NCBI GenBank assembly: GCA_964577985.1
Contig: CAZOAR010000058.1
Coordinates: 1 to 12,854, forward strand
Length of the DNA: 12,854 bases
Reading direction: 5' to 3'
DNA from: CAZOAR01 sp964577985
GTDB lineage: Bacteria; Gemmatimonadota; CAZMKB01; CAZNLH01
Shown here: positions 9,167-12,854 of the stretch, piece by piece
Numbering within the stretch: position 1 is the first letter of the stretch
Layout: each line of letters starts with the position of its first letter
The notes under the pieces: generated by a model
Databases searched by the model: none
Seen by the model: the letters and a program-made list of their open reading frames with translations, nothing else
Told to the model about the DNA's origin: nothing
Translations under genes and position numbers: made by a program

Positions 9167-9172
9167 CCTCCT
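9167..9172 (-). promoter_or_regulatory. Shine-Dalgarno AGGAGG deciding GTG start of the fusion gene
   Basis: A perfect AGGAGG lies 6 nt before GTG 9160 on the - strand. It selects this codon over the upstream TTG at 9181 and gives an N-terminus that runs straight into the first membrane helix (MRVILIVLFFLSG). Confidence 0.85.
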
Positions 9173-9229
9173 GATAAGCAAGAGTCCTCAACAAGGGGAT
9201 GATGTATTGTTCGTTCCTCTATCTATGTC

Positions 9230-9259
9230 AGAATAGCATAAATCGGTGTGATTTGTCAA
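9230..9259 (-). promoter_or_regulatory. Sigma-70-like promoter of the fusion gene
   Basis: TTGACA at 9259-9254 and TATTCT at 9235-9230 are separated by 18 nt. The expected start of transcription is near 9223, giving a leader of about 60 nt before GTG 9160. The promoter begins just after the stop of the small secreted-protein gene, so the fusion gene can be transcribed independently. Confidence 0.7.
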
Positions 9260-9268
9260 GCACGAGTG

Positions 9269-9676
9269 CTATTTCGCCAGTATCATCTTCCTGGTCAGGC
9301 TCCTCCCTTCTGATGTGAGACGATATAGATACGTGCCTGAGGGGAGGGCGTATCGATTGTCGTCGGTGCCATCCCACGACACGGCTATGGTGAGATTGGA
9401 GGTCGGAAAGTCTGAGGCGAAGGGCGTCGTGTCTCTGTCGACGACCTCGAGATAACTCCGATATGGTGTGCTGTACGACGTGAAATCCCAGGTCTGAGGC
9501 CCGCCGGTCGAGCCGAGATCGACAGAATAGTATCCGTCACCAGTACTCTCCTCCGCAAAGGTACATCCGACCGGTTTCAGCAGATCTGAGCTGGTAATTG
9601 TGATCTGACCGAAGAGCTGGAGGGGCATGGCAAGAATGACCACGGTAGCCATGGTTGAGAAGATGTATGTCTTCAT
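9269..9676 (-). CDS. Small secreted protein with FlgD-Ig/type-IX-like C-terminal tail, probably internally collapsed
   Basis: This 135-residue protein starts at ATG 9676 with AAGGAGA 6 nt upstream. Residues 1-24 are a signal peptide (hydrophobic ATVVILAMPLQLFGQ, likely cut near G23/Q24). Residues 25 to about 98 include ITITSSDLLKPVG and GGPQTWDFTSYS, which resemble the N-terminal part of longer secreted proteins of FCB-type bacteria. Residues 100-135 (WDGTDDNRYALPSGTYLYRL, then a basic RKMILAK end) match the C-terminal beta-strands of FlgD-Ig or Por-type sorting tails. The tail normally needs preceding strands and follows several hundred residues, so the middle appears missing while the frame is kept. 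If functional, it would be exported to the periplasm or cell surface; no partner or substrate can be named. It could also be a decaying remnant. Confidence 0.72.
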   Translation of the reverse strand: MKTYIFSTMATVVILAMPLQLFGQITITSSDLLKPVGCTFAEESTGDGYYSVDLGSTGGPQTWDFTSYSTPYRSYLEVVDRDTTPFASDFPTSNLTIAVSWDGTDDNRYALPSGTYLYRLTSEGRSLTRKMILAK

Positions 9677-9722
9677 CGATCATCTCCTTCTAAACCAGGC
9701 CCGGGGGCCGTGGCAGTCGTCT

Positions 9723-9739
9723 CTGCCCGACCAGGGCAG
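9723..9739 (-). other. Short perfect hairpin between ferritin-like and secreted-protein genes
   Basis: CTGCCC and GGGCAG form a 6-bp stem with a 5-nt loop in the 105-nt gap. No U-tract follows on the - strand, so it may act as an mRNA processing or stabilising structure rather than an intrinsic terminator. No convincing promoter was found in this gap. Confidence 0.3.
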
Positions 9740-9781
9740 TCTCAGATAGCGAAGGTCTGAACATCTCTTGTCGGTAGGAGA

Positions 9782-10285
9782 CTACTGCTCGAGGCTGAAC
9801 TCTCGGTAGTCGAAGAAGAAACCTGACCCTTTCAGATAGTCGAGTTCCGCCTGGACGAGCGCCTGGTGCCCCTCCTCTATCTCCAGGAAGCGCGCAAACA
9901 ACTTCCCTTCCTCCCCCATTTCTTCGACCATCTTCCTGTAAAAATCGGAGGTCTCTATCTCCAGTTTGAGAGCGGTCTCGAGCATATCTGTTTCATTCTT
10001 GTGAACCGCGCCCGTCATGTGGTCGTCGAGCCTGGATACACCATCGTCGATGACCTCGAAGGCGGGTATTACCGTCTCGAGCGCCGCAAGTGTTATATCG
10101 CCGGTCCTGGTCCATTCTTCCAGCCTGTTATTCAGATATTCGATATGGCCTTTTTCTTCTCTTTCCAGGACCGCGAACACGCGCCTGCCGGTCTCGTCCC
10201 GGGAGTTCTCCGCCGCGTCCGCATAAGCGGCACGGACTTTTGTCTCGTAGATAACCGACATTCTGATGGCTTCTTCTATGGTCAC
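9782..10285 (-). CDS. Ferritin-like / rubrerythrin-type diiron protein
   Basis: This 167-residue soluble protein has the four-helix pattern of the ferritin-like fold, without the rubredoxin zinc-ribbon of classical rubrerythrin. Likely diiron ligands are Glu14 (helix 1, YETKV), the ExxH motif E44-H47 (REEKGH), a Glu in helix 3 (E109 or E111, LEIETSDFY), and a second ExxH motif E137-H140 (IEEGH). The two-half symmetry is typical. Family members act in peroxide detoxification or iron handling; no specific reaction can be assigned. GTG 10285 is chosen because GGAGGAG lies directly before it and the protein then begins MTIEEAI, as in remembered relatives. ATG 10297 would overlap that ribosome site and lacks one of its own. 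A further in-frame extension to 10402 looks spurious. The gene lies downstream of two cold-shock genes, which suggests a stress-response neighbourhood. Confidence 0.87.
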   Translation of the reverse strand: MTIEEAIRMSVIYETKVRAAYADAAENSRDETGRRVFAVLEREEKGHIEYLNNRLEEWTRTGDITLAALETVIPAFEVIDDGVSRLDDHMTGAVHKNETDMLETALKLEIETSDFYRKMVEEMGEEGKLFARFLEIEEGHQALVQAELDYLKGSGFFFDYREFSLEQ

Positions 10286-10288
10286 GTT

Positions 10289-10295
10289 CTCCTCC
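10289..10295 (-). promoter_or_regulatory. Shine-Dalgarno GGAGGAG deciding GTG start of the ferritin-like gene
   Basis: GGAGGAG ends 3 nt before GTG 10285 (5 nt from the GGAGG core). It includes the last base of the competing ATG at 10297-10295, so the two starts are mutually exclusive in practice. Confidence 0.65.
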
Positions 10296-10386
10296 ATTGT
10301 TAATCGATCGCCGGCCGACTTCCTGATCTGCAGCGTTGCATCGGTGGCTCTACCCGCTCCAGTGCACAATCGATGTACAAATCTAA

Positions 10387-10416
10387 AGCATATGAGCCGC
10401 AAAGTACACTGTTCAA
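10387..10416 (-). promoter_or_regulatory. Possible promoter of the ferritin-like gene
   Basis: TTGAAC (10416-10411) and TATGCT (10392-10387) are spaced 18 nt, about 100 nt before GTG 10285. It lies after the terminator-like hairpin that closes the cold-shock genes, so an independent transcript is plausible. The boxes are imperfect. Confidence 0.45.
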
Positions 10417-10465
10417 ATGGGTGATAGCGAAGATGCCCCGGGGGTATGCGGCGTGGGAATATGAA

Positions 10466-10497
10466 AGGCAGGGCTCCCTTCTAAGAAAACCCTGCCT
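10466..10497 (-). terminator. Probable terminator after the cold-shock genes
   Basis: AGGCAGGG and CCCTGCCT form a perfect 8-bp stem, with an inner TTCT/AGAA pairing possible in the 16-nt loop. On the - strand it is followed by TTTCATATT, a short and interrupted U-tract. It sits about 60 nt after the stop of the second cold-shock gene. Confidence 0.55.
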
Positions 10498-10556
10498 CTG
10501 TCATCAGATGGTGAATGCGGTCCTGGCATTACAGCGCGCAGCACCGTGTCCAGATA

Positions 10557-10769
10557 CTACTCAGAACTGCTGGACAAGCGAACGTTTGTCGCACTGGGAC
10601 CCTTTGGTGATTTTTCGACTTCGAACTCTACTTCCTGTTCCTCGTTCAGATCGTCGAAATTGGTGTCGACAAGATTGCTCCGGTGGAAGAAGATCTCTCT
10701 TCCGTCCGTAGCACTTATAAAACCAAAACCTCTATCTCGGATCAGCTTCTTGATTGTGCCCGTCTGCAT
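10557..10769 (-). CDS. Cold-shock-domain protein, divergent type
   Basis: This 70-residue single-domain nucleic-acid-binding protein keeps the CSD beta-barrel signatures: RNP1-like RGFGFI (residues 13-18) and RNP2-like IFFHRS (26-31). It departs from the canonical CspA type because strand 1 reads GTIKKLIRD instead of GTVKWF, losing the exposed Trp, and the barrel ends with a Ser-rich tail (SSSSE). Cold-shock domains bind single-stranded RNA or DNA and often act as RNA chaperones or antiterminators. ATG 10769 has AAGGGG 6 nt upstream. It lies 63 nt after the canonical cold-shock gene in the same direction, separated by a GC-rich palindromic stretch. The family assignment is secure; the specific role is not. 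Confidence 0.92.
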   Translation of the reverse strand: MQTGTIKKLIRDRGFGFISATDGREIFFHRSNLVDTNFDDLNEEQEVEFEVEKSPKGPSATNVRLSSSSE

Positions 10770-10785
10770 TACATTCCCCTTCTTA

Positions 10786-10810
10786 GGATAAAAGAGCGGG
10801 CCGGCCCTCT
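10786..10810 (-). terminator. Weak hairpin with U-stretch between the two cold-shock genes
   Basis: On the - strand AGAGGG can pair with CCgCTCT (one bulged G) around a CCGGC loop, followed by TTTTAT. The stretch contains the perfect 10-bp palindrome GGGCCGGCCC. A competing stem, CGGCC with GGCCG across 10803-10819, is possible. It may partly terminate transcription and so set the ratio of the two cold-shock proteins. Confidence 0.35.
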
Positions 10811-10832
10811 AAAAGGCCGAGCCATGTTCAGG

Positions 10833-11033
10833 TTACAACTTCACTACGTTAACTGCCTGTTCGCCCTTGGGAGAATCCTGGACATCAAATTCGACGTCCT
10901 GACCTTCTTCCAGGGTTTTGTAGCCTTCGCCCTGAATAGCGTTGTGATGCACGAATACGTCACTGCCGCCTTCGAGAGTAATGAAGCCATAGCCCTTCTG
11001 GTTGCTGAACCACTTGACTGTTCCTTTTGCCAC
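10833..11033 (-). CDS. Cold-shock protein, CspA family
   Basis: This 66-residue protein is a textbook single cold-shock domain: KGTVKWFSNQKGYGFI holds strand 1 and RNP1 (KGYGFI), VFVHH is RNP2, and the C-terminus ends PKGEQAVNVVKL. It is expected to bind single-stranded RNA and melt secondary structure in the cytoplasm. The start is GTG 11033, preceded by an extended Shine-Dalgarno AAAGGAGGTGA; the in-frame ORF running back to 11096 translates a leader and is not part of the protein. A promoter lies about 150 nt upstream, and an intrinsic-terminator-like hairpin lies between that promoter and the gene, which suggests control through the leader. The divergent cold-shock gene follows downstream. 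No symbol is given because paralogues cannot be told apart. Confidence 0.96.
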   Translation of the reverse strand: MAKGTVKWFSNQKGYGFITLEGGSDVFVHHNAIQGEGYKTLEEGQDVEFDVQDSPKGEQAVNVVKL

Positions 11034-11038
11034 TAAAG

Positions 11039-11049
11039 TCACCTCCTTT
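11039..11049 (-). promoter_or_regulatory. Extended Shine-Dalgarno AAAGGAGGTGA of the cold-shock gene
   Basis: An unusually long match to the anti-Shine-Dalgarno sequence lies 5 nt (from its last base) before GTG 11033 and fixes that start. Its AGGTGA portion can pair with TCACCT at 11101-11096 in the upstream hairpin. Confidence 0.85.
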
Positions 11050-11083
11050 CGAATGTTGAATGTTGAAAAGAACGACGCAAAAC

Positions 11084-11120
11084 AAAAAAACCCCAAGGTG
11101 AGCGCCTCAACACCTTGCGG
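11084..11120 (-). terminator. Intrinsic-terminator hairpin in the leader of the cold-shock gene (candidate attenuator)
   Basis: CAAGGTG (11117-11111) pairs perfectly with CACCTTG (11100-11094) around a 10-nt loop. Two outer C-G pairs are possible beyond a G/G mismatch. Seven U residues (11090-11084) follow at once. The element lies downstream of a TTGACA promoter and about 50 nt upstream of the start codon, so it would stop transcripts before the gene unless relieved. It may also catch read-through from the metallophosphoesterase gene. Confidence 0.7.
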
Positions 11121-11156
11121 TTAAAGATATCAACTCCCTCCAATAGAACTTCAGTA

Positions 11157-11185
11157 AAGCTATACTTCTTTTTCCTGTTTGTCAA
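11157..11185 (-). promoter_or_regulatory. Promoter of the cold-shock gene
   Basis: A perfect TTGACA lies at 11185-11180. The -10 box is either TATAGC (11164-11159, 15-nt spacer) or TAGCTT (11162-11157, 17-nt spacer), in an AT-rich stretch. The expected start of transcription is near 11150, giving a leader of about 115 nt. Confidence 0.6.
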
Positions 11186-11420
11186 TACTTTTGTTGCTTT
11201 ATTCTGTAATTAATTTTATTCCCGAACCGTGAGGATGTCTGACTCGGACGCCGCGTAGCCTGTGATGCTTGACACAACGCCCGTCAGTAATACACCCGAA
11301 TATTTTGAATCTGCCTTGAGTCAGGAGTGGGAACGCCCGGTTCCCGGCTGTGATCGAAGCAACGTTGTCGTGCACGAGTTCCAGCGATTGGTCATAACCG
11401 TTTCCATGACAGCCGCCCCT
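11186..11420. other. Non-coding stretch between metallophosphoesterase and cold-shock genes
   Basis: Together with the promoter and leader described separately, this forms a 387-nt gene-free interval. The part 11186-11230 is AT-rich and lies just upstream of the cold-shock promoter. The part 11231-11420 has GC content like the genes but no supported reading frame. It holds one hairpin, GGGAAC/GTTCCC (11329-11345, 5-nt loop), with no U-tract on either strand. No tRNA or recognised RNA family was seen. It may be a 3' untranslated region or a decayed gene. Confidence 0.4.
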
Positions 11421-12656
11421 TTATGCGGGAATAGCGTGATCATTGTGTTGGGTGAGAGTGATAACAGTTATCTCCGACGGGACTCCAAGACGCAGTGGTG
11501 GTCCCCAGTATCCCGTGCCGCTGTTGACATAGATGGTTGTGTGGCCGTGCCGGTGAAGTCCCCTGAGATATGGCTGGCTCAGAGCGACGAGGAGGTTGCC
11601 GTAGAAGTATTGGCCTCCGTGTGTGTGGCCGGAGAGCTGAAGGTCGAATCCTGCGCTGGCGGCCGCGAAGATCGTACGTGGCTGGTGCGTCATGAGAATC
11701 TTCGGCGCCCCGGCTGGCGCGCCCTCCAGGGCGAGGTCAGGCCTGGGAGTATGACTCTTTATGAATCGCCCCGCGTGGTGGTCCGGGACGCCAGCCAGCA
11801 CGACCGAACTGTCACCACTGCGGAGTACGCGATGCTCGTTCGTGAGAACGTCAAAGCCGAGCCTGCGGATCTCCTCGATCCACGGTTCCACACCGGAGTA
11901 ATATTCGTGGTTTCCGGTAACAAAATATCTGCCGAACGGTGCCGAGACCTCACTCAGGGGAGCCACGTCATCCTCGAGACTCGCCACGGGTCCATCCACC
12001 AGGTCGCCCGTCAGGGCTATCAGGTCTGAACCGATCGCGCTGACCTGATCGGCGACCATCTGCACATAATCGCGCTTTATGGTCGGGCCGACGTGAATGT
12101 CCGATATCTGGGTGATACGGAAACCCTCGAACTCCCGGGGAAGGTCTCGCAGGGGGACGAGGACGTTGACGACGGTCGGTCGGCGCCTGGCCTCGTAGAT
12201 GCCGTACCCCGTCATGAGCACCGACGCCCCGAGCAGACCCATGTTGCACGACCTGATGAGGAAGGCTCTGCGGCCCGGATCATCGACTGTCGCCGCCGGG
12301 GGAACAGAAGGAACAGATCGATGGACGGCGGCAACTATCTTTCTTCCCGTGACGCGGAGCGCCCACGCGGCATCGCGGAGCAGCACGAGTGCAAACAGGA
12401 TCGACATGAGCCCCATTGTAAGATAGGCGACCCATGCCAGCAGGTCAACCCACGGTGCCTCTACTCTCGTGATCAGAAAGAGAAAATAGAGGGGGATAAG
12501 CAGCGGCAACAGCAGGAGTATCGACCAGGCGAGCCGCTTGTATGTCGGCCTGAGACGCGATGGAATAATGAGTCGCCAGCCGACGTAGGCGTAAGAGAGA
12601 AACGATCCGATTATCAGTACCGCGAGAAAGATCATGGTAATCTCCGCGAGGTTCAT
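11421..12656 (-). CDS. Membrane-anchored metallophosphoesterase (YkuE/YaeI-like)
   Basis: This 411-residue protein has three hydrophobic helices (about 5-27, 43-63, 72-93), a linker, a fourth hydrophobic stretch (about 137-152), and a calcineurin-like phosphoesterase domain from about residue 178. All metal-site motifs are present: DIH (D186, H188), GDLVDG (D218), GNHEYY (N249, H250), THQP (H324) and GHTHGG (H344, H346). It should therefore be an active dinuclear-metal phosphoesterase. Relatives hydrolyse phosphodiesters such as UDP-diacylglucosamine or cell-envelope lipids, but the substrate here is unknown. A twin-arginine-like motif, GRRAFLIRS (R129-R130), precedes the fourth helix, which suggests the enzyme domain is moved across the membrane. 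ATG 12656 is the first start after an in-frame stop. The gene has its own promoter. Confidence 0.92.
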   Translation of the reverse strand: MNLAEITMIFLAVLIIGSFLSYAYVGWRLIIPSRLRPTYKRLAWSILLLLPLLIPLYFLFLITRVEAPWVDLLAWVAYLTMGLMSILFALVLLRDAAWALRVTGRKIVAAVHRSVPSVPPAATVDDPGRRAFLIRSCNMGLLGASVLMTGYGIYEARRRPTVVNVLVPLRDLPREFEGFRITQISDIHVGPTIKRDYVQMVADQVSAIGSDLIALTGDLVDGPVASLEDDVAPLSEVSAPFGRYFVTGNHEYYSGVEPWIEEIRRLGFDVLTNEHRVLRSGDSSVVLAGVPDHHAGRFIKSHTPRPDLALEGAPAGAPKILMTHQPRTIFAAASAGFDLQLSGHTHGGQYFYGNLLVALSQPYLRGLHRHGHTTIYVNSGTGYWGPPLRLGVPSEITVITLTQHNDHAIPA

Positions 12657-12697
12657 CCGTGTCGCTCATGAATGTCACGGCCTCAGTGGCCAGAGAG

Positions 12698-12726
12698 GTT
12701 TTAGCACTTTCGGGCCGGTTTGTCAA
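12698..12726 (-). promoter_or_regulatory. Promoter of the metallophosphoesterase gene
   Basis: TTGACA (12726-12721) and TAAAAC (12703-12698) are separated by an ideal 17 nt. The start of transcription would fall near 12690, giving a leader of about 35 nt. The small GGCC/GGCC inverted repeat at 12679-12691 lies right at this point. Confidence 0.65.
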
Positions 12727-12766
12727 TGGAGGGTTCCTTTCTCTGGAGTGTCCCCACTTCCTTCGT

Positions 12767-12830
12767 GTCATTCCGGCTTGTCCGGAATCGGCCTTATTGT
12801 GCGATATGATTCCCGACAAGCGGGAATGAC
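12767..12830. repeat. Nested palindromic intergenic repeat
   Basis: Two 23-nt arms (12767-12789 and 12808-12830) are inverted copies around an 18-nt spacer, differing at two positions. Each arm is itself a small hairpin: ATTCCGG/CCGGAAT in the left arm and ATTCCCG/CGGGAAT in the right, each around a 5-nt loop. The two differences fall on paired bases, so both inner stems stay intact. This form resembles REP/MITE-like intergenic palindromes. Confidence 0.7.
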
Positions 12831-12854
12831 GTGTGGGGCAGGAATGACGTGTGG
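12823..12854. repeat. Start of an 18-bp-period tandem repeat (cut by window edge)
   Basis: GGAATGACGTGTGG occurs at 12823-12836 and again at 12841-12854, separated by GGCA. The first copy overlaps the right arm of the adjoining palindrome. The array may go on past the window. Confidence 0.65.

Noticed and set aside
8541..9194. 217-residue - strand frame inside the fusion gene
   Set aside because: It is an alternate frame of the membrane-helix region. The fusion frame has clear transmembrane and SAM motifs and a perfect ribosome site.
9677..9781. Promoter for the small secreted protein (TATCTG near 9745)
   Set aside because: No acceptable -35 box at proper spacing; the gene may instead be read from the ferritin-like transcript.
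11034..11096. Longer version of the cold-shock protein starting upstream at 11096
   Set aside because: The extra 21 residues translate the terminator tail and the Shine-Dalgarno; family members start at MAKGTVKWF.
11262..12029. 255-residue open frame on the + strand
   Set aside because: It lies mostly antisense to the metallophosphoesterase, whose complete set of metal motifs proves the - strand frame is the real one. The + frame shows no recognisable domain or ribosome site.
12093..12671. 192-residue + strand frame over the 5' part of the metallophosphoesterase gene
   Set aside because: The composition is that of a reverse-complement shadow (charged, low complexity), with no start signal.
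12767..12854. Possible CRISPR repeats at the window edge
   Set aside because: The repeats are 14 bp with a 4-bp gap and an overlapping palindrome; there are no spacers of CRISPR length and no cas genes.

Overview
The window looks like chromosomal DNA of a Gram-negative, double-membraned bacterium. It carries a complete tripartite efflux pump with an outer-membrane lipoprotein channel. It also carries a small secreted protein ending in a FlgD-Ig/type-IX-like C-terminal tail, and an MFS-spermidine-synthase-TPR fusion. That combination is typical of FCB-group and related candidate phyla (Eisenbacteria, Krumholzibacteria, Zixibacteria-like lineages). This placement is an inference from gene content; no rRNA or taxonomic marker gene is present. 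The DNA is moderately GC-rich by eye, and promoters of the TTGACA / TAnnnT type are visible.

Positions 1-6170 (+ strand) hold an efflux operon: the 3' end of a TetR-family regulator, an outer-membrane factor lipoprotein, a periplasmic adaptor and an RND inner-membrane pump. The genes are tightly packed (19 nt gap, 29 nt gap, 4 nt overlap) and form one export machine, probably under control of the TetR protein.

Positions 6236-12656 lie on the - strand, convergent to the pump operon. In order of transcription they are: a membrane-anchored metallophosphoesterase (12656-11421), a canonical cold-shock protein with a long structured leader (11033-10833), a second, divergent cold-shock-domain protein (10769-10557), a ferritin-like/rubrerythrin-type diiron protein (10285-9782), a small secreted tail-bearing protein that looks internally collapsed (9676-9269), and the large three-part fusion protein (9160-6236). 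Sigma-70-like promoters can be seen before the metallophosphoesterase, the first cold-shock gene, the ferritin-like gene and the fusion gene, so this side is several transcription units rather than one operon.

Three - strand genes (fusion, ferritin-like, first cold-shock gene) appear to begin at GTG codons placed by strong Shine-Dalgarno sequences, so longest-ORF starts would be wrong. The right edge (12767-12854) holds a nested palindromic intergenic repeat and the beginning of an 18-bp-period tandem repeat. I see no CRISPR array, tRNA, rRNA, transposase or phage gene, and no clear new multi-gene system. The best leads are the terminator-type leader of the cold-shock gene, the fusion protein with a changed active-site residue, the collapsed secreted protein and the edge repeat.
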